A stretch of DNA of 64,000 bases. Origin: Favolaschia claudopus (lineage: Eukaryota; Basidiomycota; Agaricomycetes; Agaricales; Mycenaceae). The notes below the pieces were generated by a model. That model worked only from the letters and a program-made list of their open reading frames with translations, was not told where the DNA came from and did no database searches. Made by a program: the position numbers and the translations under genes. The DNA is taken from NCBI GenBank assembly GCA_037176885.1, contig JAWWNJ010000014.1:1116001-1180000 (forward strand), written 5' to 3'. Shown in pieces: positions 54,986 to 64,000 of the stretch (position 1 is the first letter of the stretch; each line of letters opens with the position of its first letter).

Positions 54986-55864
54986 CAGCAGTTTGCAGAT
55001 GTAATGACACCACGTCGCATCACATGTAAAGAAAGCACGAAAAATACGTCTTCTTGTATCGCCTCGTTCTTGCTCGTTTCTTGCCCAATATCGACTATTC
55101 TTGTATGTATGAGGTCGCCTTAATCCGGGCCTCAAGACGCTGGTATTTTATTGTCAAAATTCCGACTTTGATTTTGGTCGACATCCACTTGACATCCAGC
55201 TTCTCCAACGTTGTCGCGCTCCTAGCAGGGTTATGCACACAGAATGAGTCTTGAGATCTCCAGAAAATAGTCATCTGGCATGCTTAGTAGTGTATGTGTG
55301 GTACAAAGTGGCTAATAGTAAGTAAGCCACGCAGACTCCAGTGGCAACCGAGAAAAATAGAATACGCCACAGCGAAATTTAGCGAAAAATTAGCGTCCTT
55401 TCCTTTTGAAGACGCACCCCACTGGTGCTATACACCGCACGGCAGGGAATTGTGACCCGCGCCTGAGAAGGAACAAAACCAGAGAACGAAACTGTGATCA
55501 CGGTGGAAGTAGAGAAGAGACACGAGAACAATAAGTTAATTAACCGGAATCTGCGCTACAAATGCATATATGTAGATTGAAAGCGACTAGAACTGCCTTC
55601 CTAACGTGCCTACACACGAGGCATTCTCTCCAGAATTGCGTCCAAGACGGCGATGACGATGACGAGCAAGGTGGATGTCGGCCAAAATGATTTCGGCGAT
55701 AAAAGATAGTCGTTTTGAAGCCCGGATTACGGCGAGTCCTCCGATACCAAAATCATGCTATTTGTCGTCGAAACGAGAGAGATACGAAGGAGAGAAGAAG
55801 ACGTGTTTTTTGTGCTTTCTTCTCATGTGATGCGACGTGGTGTCATTACATCTGCAAACTGCTG
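54986..55864. mobile_element. TA-flanked element with long inverted arms
   Basis: TA at 54984-54985 and 55865-55866. Ends CAGCAGTTTGCAGATGTAAT are inverted, and matching continues with gaps for some 150 bp on each side. The 879 bp show no transposase piece. Confidence 0.82.
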
Positions 55865-55974
55865 TAATTGTAAAACTATCTAATTAGTTTGACAAATGGG
55901 TAGTTAAGTATTCTAATTTTTTATACACAAAACAATTTCCTGTCTATCATCTCTCGATGGTTATTTGACAGAAC

Positions 55975-56193
55975 ATGGCTTTATTTGACAGAATTCTCCT
56001 AGCAAGAATTTCCCACACATCGGCAATTGCCGCCTTCGTGCTGGCAGTGATACTCGGAGTCCTCGGACTCGGTTCTCCGATCACCAGAGAGTACAATCGT
56101 GTATTCCGGTGGTTACCTCGGCTATTAGAGCTAAGCGGGGGTCACCAGCAAGGTAACCAGAGCGGGCTGGTTACCCTCAAGGGGTGGCGGTAA
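55975..56193 (+). CDS. Possible small membrane peptide (72 codons)
   Basis: An ATG-initiated ORF with one strong hydrophobic segment, HTSAIAAFVLAVILGVLGLG, near residues 14-33, followed by RW and RLLEL. No homology known, no splice context, and it lies among repeats. It may be chance. Confidence 0.2.
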   Translation: MALFDRILLARISHTSAIAAFVLAVILGVLGLGSPITREYNRVFRWLPRLLELSGGHQQGNQSGLVTLKGWR

Positions 56194-56990
56194 CAAAAGT
56201 TCTTGACCAGGACTACCCAAAACCTTCCTGTCAAGACCCCGGAAACCAGACCCACCACCACCAGTCGGCAATCAGCTGATGCTTGCTTAAACGGGCAATC
56301 CTTCCGAATACGATAGCAGAAAGTGGGCAAGTTGAGCGGCTAGTCACCGTTAGTGGCAATATATCGACGGTAACTAGATACATAACACTTTGGAAACTAT
56401 ACAGTAAGGTTTTTGAGAACCGAAATGCAGTTTAGGTCGTAAAATCAAAGCAGAATGGCTCCAAGCATAGGCCAGTTGCCAGAGATTGATTTCAAGGTAA
56501 TATGATAGTTTAACTTGTTTTGGCACATTTCTCAAACATCTCTGGATGTTCTGGTGCTCTCAATGCGAGTAAAGAATGCGAGAGGCAAAAGTGTGAGCGT
56601 GTTCTTATGTCATAGTGCTGTCAAAGTGCCGTTGCCATCAAACGCTGTCAACTTTCCAGCAACTTTCTTCGAGTGAATAAGGGAGGATACCGGGCCTATT
56701 AAAATCGTGTAGATACATATTATAGCGCAGTAAAGCACTCCAAACCACATGGTGTGCTTTATACCAGTAGAACCAGTGGGCACTAACGAGATATTCAAGA
56801 ACTTCGTGAAAATGACCACCAAAACCTCTTTTCGCGGACCCCGGATACTAGATCGACTACTACCAGTGGGTAGTCATGGTCCATCAATCCAGTTTCCGCC
56901 ACCCCTTGGTTACCCTAAGTATAATTCCGGCCAAATTCCGGTCACTTTTGGTAATGACGAGTAGCCTGGGTGCGGACAATGAGCGGGGTT

Positions 56991-57101
56991 CGTGGAAAAG
57001 CCGGGTCGGGAGTGAACGGTACCCTTGACCCGGTTATGGTGCCGTTGATAGCCGCCGTCTCCGAGAAAGGAAGGTTGGTGTGTCGGCCCGGTTTCCCCTC
57101 T
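56991..57101. repeat. Dispersed repeat, copy of 1436-1542
   Basis: Same orientation and order as the 1.4 kb copy, with a few substitutions and a short insertion (GAGAAAGG against CAGGG). Confidence 0.6.
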
Positions 57102-57309
57102 ACAGCTCCATTGCCGCAGTTCGCTTCCCCGACACAGGATCCCAAATCAGGGCTCAATTTCCGTGAGCGACCATCGGGCTGCGCGCTTGGTGTGTGAAAA
57201 TCGAACGGTCCCAATTCGGCATGAGAGGAAGCCGGAGACAAACGGGGAAATAGCACAGCCGAGTTGGCATTTCGTTAAAGAAACGAAAGATCCATAAGTA
57301 GTGCGACAG

Positions 57310-57540
57310 AGGACTACGCTTCGCCGAGCGGGTAACATGGAATTTTGAGTCGAATTTGTCGGGGGAGGGGATAGTTAGTTCTCCCAGACGTCTGCATCCC
57401 CAAAAGCCAGCGGTAGCCGGAGTCCAGACGGCGGCGTCGAAGGGTGTAGTGAGATCGAGGGAGTCGCGGAGGGCGGACAAGTGTTCGACGGTGACAGAGC
57501 CACGTTGTTCACGTTTGAAGGCGGTCCCTTCCTAAACCAA
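57310..57540 (-). pseudogene. Ngaro/DIRS-type tyrosine recombinase fragment
   Basis: The minus strand reads ...FKREQRGSVTVEHLSALRDS, then LDLTTPFDAAVWTPA, GFWGCRRLGELTIPSPDKFD and SKFHVTR before losing similarity. The phrase LDL..PFDAAV......F.G..RLGEL.. with its Arg is the first catalytic segment of recombinases that accompany Ngaro-type RT genes in Agaricomycetes. The His/Arg/Tyr half is missing. The N-terminal side is cut by the hAT-type MITE at 57676. Confidence 0.68.
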
Positions 57541-57675
57541 ACACTGCACGTGAGTGATGGTGATAATAAACGGAACAGCCCGGTCCGATCCATCCGCCCC
57601 ATTTTCCGTCTTCCTTCGTCCGCGCAGGTCCGCGCTATATTGAACGCTCTACATGCATCTACGCCTAGTTTCGAG

Positions 57676-58328
57676 TAGTCTCGGAAACCCAGACGTTCCT
57701 CCTCCTCATTCTTTGTAGCCCGGAGGTCTTTCCATATATAGTGAATGAATGACATTTTTGACAGCTGATTGATTTTTGGGCCTGGGAGAATTTTTTGACG
57801 GAGGAACGTCTGGGCCGGTCGATGTGTACCCACCTACCATCACTCTCTCCTCTCATATAATTTTGCGCGTCGACGCGTCGCTCCTGGCTGGAAACCACAA
57901 GGAATACCTCCAGACAATGATGGACGGCCTACCTCAAGAATATTTGACCTCGGATGTGCCAGCTCACGAGATGAGTTGTAGATTTTGTTCGCGGTGTATT
58001 TCAAGAGTTAGGCCCCATTGTATGACGATCGCGCTACATATTCACTGTATATTGGTTGCTAGAGTTGCTAGTAATAGATGCTACAATGCACTTTGCTGTC
58101 ATTGGGTATGCGCAAGCCACTTTCGCGGGCAAAGCATCCTGGCGCGTCGAGTGATGGTAGGTGACACCACATCGATCGGCCCAGACGTCTCCAAGCCTTT
58201 TAATTTTCCCACAAGCCAAAAATCAGTCAACTGTCAAAAATGTCTTGTATTCACTATATAAGGAAATACCTCCGGCCTCTGGATTCCACTGCACGGATTG
58301 TGCGGAGACGTCTGGGTTTCCGAGACTA
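57676..58328. mobile_element. hAT-type MITE with perfect 8-bp TSD and long arms
   Basis: GTTTCGAG lies at 57668-57675 and 58329-58336. Ends TAGTCTCGGAAACCCAGACG are inverted and the arms stay recognisable for about 170 bp. It sits immediately upstream (minus strand) of the recombinase fragment. Confidence 0.88.
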
Positions 58329-58435
58329 GTTTCGAGCCCGTACTCAACAGAAAACATCAGCTGTTCCAGAAAACCTTGAGACTTTTCAAAACTTTTTGCG
58401 CAACTGTCAAAGTTTTAGTTTTGATGCCAGTGATA

Positions 58436-58804
58436 CAGCCGAATATACGGGTTTTGATCGAGTGGTGCTCATTCGTTTGTGCTTACCTTTGTTTTGCTTC
58501 CCGTCACCAGCTCCACTTCGGCCGAGTCTGAGTTTGCTTCCGCCACCTAGAGAACACCAGGAAAAAAAACAGGGGGTTAACAGAACTGAGGATCAAGACT
58601 CAGCTGCTACTTGCCCAGAGTTCGACAGGGCCATGACTTGCGAGCAAGGACCAAAACAAGAGACCAGCGGCACTTGATGTGGTACGGCAACACCCCACAA
58701 AGTGGTGCTCCCGGCTTTGCCGATGACAGAATCGTCAACAAACGTAAGCACAAATGAACGAGCACCACTCAATCAAAACCCGTATATTGTTTCCAAAACG
58801 GCTG
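58436..58804. mobile_element. TA-flanked MITE (CAGCCG...TACGGGTTTTG ends)
   Basis: TA at 58434-58435 and 58805-58806. Inverted TACGGGTTTTGAT(C/T)GAGTGG segments extend over about 40 bp. A single end of the same family is at 24965-25020. Confidence 0.78.
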
Positions 58805-58809
58805 TAGCA

Positions 58810-60311
58810 CGCACCATATTTGGCGATTTGGCCGGTTTGCCAGTGTGACGGAGAGCTGCCCAAAGTAGACTTAACAAGGGCGGCTAGTTCCGGCACACAG
58901 AAGAATCGTCTCAAGAGGGCGTTCAGACGAGGTGAGTGGCGTAGGGATACTATTCGCTACCGGACACGCAAAGTCGACAATGCTGATTGCCGGCGAACGG
59001 GAATTTTGGGGATAAATCTGACTTCACCGACCCCTCAAAAAACCACCTCCGAAGTTTTTCCCACGACATTTTGGCTGTGGCCAAATTTTTGAGGTCAAAA
59101 AATCGAAACTGTGTGTACCCCTTTTGAGCTCCGAGCGCAAAATTACGGATCCTTGGCAGGTGTAAGTGGAAGGGCGACGGCCTGAACCAAGGGGGTCCAA
59201 AGATAAGAATTGATAACATCAGGTGAGGGAGGGGGGGGGTCAGCCAGAGGTCGAGAAAAAATTTTGGTAGGTCAAAAACTTTCGGGCTGGAAACCAGGCA
59301 GAAGAGGAGTCTCGACGGCTCTATCATAAGTAATGGTCCTGTTATGTGTTACTGAGCTATTTTCCAGCACGGGTCTTGTCTGAGAACGAGGTTGCAAGAA
59401 ATTTCGGCGATTTCCGTCGCTGCCGGCGAAGCCGAGTTTGTTTGAAGATGTTTATGATCAGGTATCAATCATCGTATAAGCTTCTTGCTCTCTCCCACAA
59501 CCTCTCCCACCCACGCAACGCCTCGACGATGTTGACGGCGTGCCAGCGCAAGTAGCCTTTAACATTGGGAGCTCGCCCAATGGTCCTCCTGCCTCTATGA
59601 GCGTCGCAGGCGCTATCTCTTGCCTGGCAGATTCTCAGTTCAATCATATTTCTTGGCTACATCGATACCGTCGCAGGAGAAGAATACGGCACAACATCAT
59701 CCGATAGCATGAACTTGAGAGGCTTGAGTAGTACCTGTTGTTGTGAATCTAGTAGTATATACATCCAACACAACGTTCTACTGCTGTATGTGCTCCGCAG
59801 GAATGCCAATTCTACTCTAATGACGCAACTGGATTTCAGGTAGTGAGGGCTTGAATCCATATGCGTCATTATTGGAACCGTCTTGTGCGTTCCGAGCAGT
59901 GGCGCTCACAATTCGGTTCGACCTTTTTTAAGTTGGATTTCCCGCGATGATCGGGATTTCCGGGCCGCCTGAAGGTGGGAAACTCCTTCCCGATATAGGA
60001 GGAGGGAAGGGGGGGAGGGTTCGGCCGAGGCCTTGGGGAAAAAAATGGTAGGTGATGTCATTTTTTCTTATCTTTGGATCCCCTTGGCCTGAACTACAAT
60101 CTGGGCGCTAATCCGTGCAAATTTTCAGCACCAACCCACGACAGCGGCACGGCATGGTGGTCGGCAAGCATGTTGGTCGGTCTGTGATAGTCATAGAGTT
60201 GATCAACATGATGTAAGTTGTTCAAATACGGTGAAGTTTCCCAAGGAATTTGTGTCAAAACGGCTCGTGAAATTGCTTTGATGTTATCAGGGACAGAACC
60301 AGCTCAATAAT
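58810..60311. other. Interval without recognisable gene
   Basis: No supported gene. Segments at 59180-59270 and 60000-60080 are roughly inverted copies (GGCCTGAACC...AAAGATAAG, GGGGGG, TTTTGGTAGGT). Confidence 0.4.
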
Positions 60312-60749
60312 TAGTGTTGCCGGAAGCTGGAGCTAGCTCCGAGCTGAGTTCAACTCCAACTCGACCCCTTCCCAAAAGCGGCACCTCGAGGTGATGCCAG
60401 CTCGCCTCGACTCCACCCCTCGTCACCCAAAGCGGACGACGTGACATTTCTGGTGGTGTAACTGAGTGACATCACACTCCCTCCCCAGTTTCTGTATTGG
60501 CCGTTTCTTGGCCGTTTTCGACGTATAAAAAGCAGTTTGAGCTTGAAGAGAGCTCAGGAAAACCTTCCACATGAGAATTTGGTCCATTCTCCCCTAAAAT
60601 TTTGCCCTTCGGGTGGAAAGATGAACCCTGGGACACTAGATTCCCATATCCGGTATCAGCTCTGAGCCAGCTCCGGTCAACTCGAGCTGACAGCGAGCTG
60701 ATGGGCAATCAACTCGAGTTCAGCTCCAACTCAGCTCCCGGCAACACTA
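60312..60749. mobile_element. hAT-type MITE, copy 2 (near-identical to 34857)
   Basis: TAGTGTTGCCGG ends; flanks GCTCAATA (two bases before the left end) and GCTCAATT. About 98% identical by eye to 34857-35293, including the TATAAAAAG motif. Confidence 0.85.
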
Positions 60750-62322
60750 GCTCAATTAACGGAGTCGATTGCGCTATATTTCGTAATTTTCCCATGAAAT
60801 CTCGGTGTTCGGCCAAAATTTTGGGGTCAATTTTTTTTGATTTTGAGTTTTGGGGAAATCGGCTCGTGCAAAACCGTTGTTCGGGTCTGTAACAACATGT
60901 TTACACAGAAAACTAACCGCCTGGGCATGTGCCACACCTTTCATAAATGGAAGATCAAAGTTGTCGACTTTGCGTGTCCGGCACTGTACTAACTACGGAA
61001 CTACAGGGTTTATATATCACATCAATAAGCAACGGAGCAAGAAAGGATCACGGAGCTGCTCCGTGATCCCCAAGCTAAAGGAGCGTCAGTAACTTGCGCG
61101 GCGCCCTTGGCGCCCGCAAGGTCGGTAAATCATCATTTAGTGAGAGTAATACAAAAGAAATAATATTCGCGGGAGCGGACCGTTACATCCGCCCTCTAGG
61201 TCAAGGCTCAGCGCTCATTCATCATGCCTGTGGCTGGCTATGTCTCGGCTAGACATAGCCAAATGATCCTACGTGATCCCGGCACTTCCGACTGATCCTA
61301 CCTGTCAAACTCGGCTGTTGCCGTGTGAGGACGTCTCCAACAGTTCAACTCACTTTCCCCCAGGACAGAGCCACTGGGAGGTCCAGATGTACAAATTGAA
61401 TACGTAAATATACACTATTAAATGACTGATGAGACTTCTCAATTTATCTTTTGACTTGGAAGGTTTCGGCTCAAATTGAGCTCGAAACTGGGGCAACAAT
61501 GGTTCATGGTGCAATGGGCACACAATATTCTGTAAGGGTCAATTGAGACTCAATTAGAGGCTCTCAGATAGAATCTAATCATGTGAATTACACAGTAAAT
61601 TTGTACATGTACACAGAAATGCCAACAACTTGTGATAATTTAAACTCCTTGTCAACTTGTCAAGCGAACATTGCTTTTTCAGATTAGGAGACGAGTCTAA
61701 GTGGAGGCAGGGAGTGAGCTCAGGTAAATATAATTGAGCCAGATAATTTATTACTGACCTGCACTCAGTTTTTGAATGTCGGTTTTGAAACTGGCCGCGC
61801 AGCGCCGGCAAAAATTCATTGAGGTACCTGTTTATCATGAATTTCGTGACCCTTGGTTGGCACAGTGTTAAACAAGGTATTTTGATGCTAATTTGGCGCG
61901 TCGCGTCGCGTCTATAGTCACGGATATATGACGTGTAGTGTGTACGTATGACGCCTATCTTAGTATGATCGGAAAACCCCTTAAAGGTCTCTCGTTCATA
62001 GAAGTCTCGATCCTATGTCGGCCCAGTGTTGGGTTTAATTTCGATTTCATATCGGTGATTCCTAAGGCTAATACAAACTTTGGCCCAGGGCTCCCCAGTC
62101 AGTCCCTGGCATGGCCGCATGCAAGCCGCATGGGACGTCCGGCAAAATGTCGGCTGTAGCACGTGACAGACCACGTACTGTGGCCTTGCGTACAATGTGT
62201 TTGCCGCATGTTTTTCCAGTTCAAATACAGTCCTCACTTCTGCTTCCATGTCGCTACTCGTCCGCCAGCTCTGTCCGCACCTTTTCAACCGCAAACCAGA
62301 ACCCAACCACAAGCAGAGAAGA
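60750..62322. other. Interval without recognisable gene
   Basis: It holds a perfect hairpin at 61045-61069 and a CACTGTGC-type repeat end near 61830-61895. Otherwise no supported feature. Confidence 0.4.
61045..61069. other. 25-bp perfect hairpin
   Basis: GGATCACGGAGC, one T, then GCTCCGTGATCC: a 12-bp stem with a 1-nt centre. No T-run follows, and no transcribed context is known. Confidence 0.6.
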
Positions 62323-63235
62323 ATGGCAATGATGGCGAAGAGCATTTCTCAGGGGTAAGTTGGGGACAGACACTGTGGACTTCCGACAACACCGTTTTCA
62401 TCGATCACAGAAGTCAGCGGAGTGCAGAGTCGGGCGCTGGGTCTGACCGCTCCATCGTGTATGTGATCGAAGTGCGATTTTTCTGCACTTACATTGGACA
62501 GTATCATCGGCCATGGGCAACAGCTGTAGGTCCTATCTCCTCAGCGAAGACGCTAGCTTCTCTTTCTTCTCACACGATCACAGCTCCATCCCTGACATTC
62601 ATGACATGTCGAGTATCCCATCGGAAGGGTAAGTTGCGGACTGTGAACTTTCGTGGCTCATCTTATCCTCAGGCGTCTCGAACAATACCTAGCCGAGAGC
62701 GACCCCTCTGCCTTGTGAGCATTCTACTCTTCGACCGCGCCGCGCCACCTTCACCATCGTTAGTGTGCATCACGAAACCGCACCTACCTCCCCGTCGGTG
62801 TTAGTGTGTATCTTAACTCGATTTCAATTTGGCTGATAACCAGCGTAGAAAGCTCGCCAGCAGCGGCATTCTTCGTAAGTGCCCTTCAAGGTCTGGTCCT
62901 TTTGATTTCTCTGAAATTTCTCTTCAGCTTCGCGTGCTGTCGATTCTGTGGAGCAGCTCGAAAGTCGCTTGACTGCTCAGGAACGTGGCCTCGTGGGCGT
63001 AAAGATCGAGGTCACCGCGTTGAAGGGAGATGTGGCTGAGCTGAAGGAAGACGTTGTTGGGCTTAAGGTAGACGTCGTCGGGCTTAAGGAAGACGTCGTC
63101 GGGCTCAAGGAAGACGTCGTCGGGCTTAAGGAAGACGTCGTCGGGCTCAAAGAAGACGTTGTTGGCCTGAAACATGACATTGCAACCATGAGAGACGAAA
63201 TAATGTCCATGTTGACAGCCCTTGTCAAGAAGTAG
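62323..63235 (+). CDS. Seven-exon gene encoding a heptad-repeat coiled-coil protein (192 aa)
   Basis: Exons 62323-62354, 62411-62458, 62545-62628, 62673-62714, 62764-62797, 62844-62874 and 62928-63235 total 579 nt (193 codons) with every junction in phase and GT-AG introns of 40-86 nt. The N-terminal half is acidic/Ser-rich (FSFFSHDHSSIPDIHDMSS). A short helix RLEQYLAESDPSA follows, then from about residue 95 a continuous heptad coiled coil. Six consecutive 7-residue units LKEDVVG/LKVDVVG are encoded by 21-bp repeats at about 63039-63165, flanked by LKGDVAE and LKHDIAT. It ends MLTALVKK. No domain is known; oligomerisation is a reasonable inference. An upstream start or exon cannot be excluded. 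Confidence 0.7.
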
Positions 63236-63381
63236 TGCTATGCAGAAGTTACCTTTGTGTTTGTTGACGTATGCATTTTATCCCTATGATTTTAGCTTCG
63301 TAATGTGACGTCGTATATTGAATACTCCGAAGTAACGTTTAAACCAGGCGTTAGGCTACACGCCTATCCCGGAGTTCCTAG

Positions 63382-64000
63382 GGATTCGGGAACCTACTTC
63401 CCGAAGAAGTCAAGCTGTTTGAACATGTCATGCGATTGAACGAGGACGGTCTAGCCTTTGTTGAGACCGACCGCGGCACGTTTCGGAGTGACTACTTCTC
63501 CGATTACATCTACCCCGTCATCGAACACACACCCTGGGCCTTCAAAAATATTCCCATTCCCCCCGGCATCCTTGATAAAGTCATCGAGATCTTGAAGACG
63601 AAAATTTCGCATGGAGTGTACGAACACTCTCAAAGCCCATATCGGTCCAGATGGTTTTGTGTACTCAAGAAAAGCGGAGCACTCCGCCTTGTTCATGATC
63701 TACAGCCTCTAAATAAAGTTTCAATCCGCGATGCTGGTGTTCCCCCCATTCTCGACGAGTTCGTACAACCATTTGCGGGCAGCCAGATATTCACAGTGTT
63801 TGATCTCTTCTCTGGATACGATGCTCGTATTGTCGATATTAAGTCCCGGGACTTGACGGCATTTATGACTCCGCTCGGGCTTCTTCGTCTCACCTGTTTA
63901 CCACAAGGCTTTACGAATTCACCTACCGAATTCCAGCAATGTATGGTCTTCATATTACAACAGGAAATCCCGCATACTGCCAACGTCTTTATCGATGACC
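63382..64000 (+). pseudogene. Ty3/gypsy reverse transcriptase, 5'-truncated and cut by the window end
   Basis: Open from just after TAG (63379-63381) to the window edge. It reads EHVMRLNEDGLAFVETDRG, a pre-RT segment IPIPPGILDKVIEI, then RT motifs: SRWFCVLKKSGALRLVHDLQ, PLNKVSIRDAGVPPILDEFV, the motif A block FTVFDLFSGYDARIVD with its Asp, LPQGFTNSPTEFQQCM, and ends exactly at FIDD, the motif C Asp pair. No gag or protease lies upstream (the 62.3 kb gene ends 146 bp before), so the element is 5'-truncated. The downstream half is outside the window. Confidence 0.82.

Noticed and set aside
61045..61080. Helitron 3' end (hairpin followed by CTAA)
   Set aside because: The hairpin is perfect and CTAA follows shortly after, but the next base is A rather than T and no Helitron coding sequence is adjacent.
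1..64000. CRISPR array
   Set aside because: Tandem repeats present (21-bp coding units, 79-, 154- and 240-bp duplications) lack regular unique spacers, and the sequence is eukaryotic.

Overview
The window looks like a transposon graveyard from a basidiomycete fungus, most likely an Agaricomycete. Three things point there. Spliceable genes have short introns (about 45-75 bp) with GTATGT/GTAAGT donors and CTNA-type branch sites. The mobile-element families (Ngaro-type RT/RNase H, Crypton-like tyrosine recombinase, fungal Ty1/copia and Ty3/gypsy, pogo-like, Helitron) are typical of that group. There is also an alpha-kinase-like gene. I cannot name the species. There are no bacterial operons, rRNAs, convincing tRNAs or CRISPR arrays.

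Layout. 0.3-3.8 kb: small dispersed repeats and MITEs. 3.8-6.9 kb: a Ngaro-type retrotransposon on the minus strand with the diagnostic split direct repeats (A1-ORF-B1-A2-B2), an intact 717-codon RT/RNase H ORF and no recombinase gene. 6.9-14 kb: MITEs, tRNA-derived SINE-like copies, an 8-bp-TSD hAT-type MITE and copies of a roughly 220-280 bp GC-rich repeat called R1 here. Two multi-exon genes of unknown function have their 3' exons at 8.6-9.1 and 15.1-15.6 kb. 15.9-17.6 kb: a decayed transposase-like gene carrying an R1 insertion. 21.8-33.7 kb: a Crypton-like pair of convergent genes. The tyrosine recombinase is split by a 6.3 kb insertion with an 8-bp TSD and by a 2.75 kb TA-flanked pogo-like element inside one intron; both insertions contain further elements. 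34.9-40.4 kb: a hAT-type MITE, an R1 copy broken by a 5'-truncated LINE, and a decayed copia polyprotein joined directly to the LINE. 40.8-42.5 kb: an unknown gene and an alpha-kinase-like pseudogene split by a 209-bp MITE. 43.6-50.2 kb: nested inverted repeats, a copia-gag-like gene with a tandemly duplicated splice acceptor and exon, long unrecognised minus-strand ORFs and a second SINE-like copy. 50.3-60.8 kb: a Helitron fragment, a Ngaro-type recombinase fragment and a dense set of TA-flanked and 8-bp-TSD MITEs. 62.3-63.2 kb: a seven-exon gene ending in a heptad-repeat coiled coil. 63.4-64 kb: the 5'-truncated start of a gypsy reverse transcriptase running off the window.

How it works together. 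Little here looks like a functioning gene neighbourhood. The recurring story is insertion into insertion, dated by target-site duplications that restore reading frames when removed. The pieces most likely to be functional are the Ngaro RT ORF, the two-gene content of the 28.1-30.3 kb pogo-like element, the 62.3 kb coiled-coil gene and possibly the small 31.3 kb gene. Functional names come from motif recognition, not database searches.
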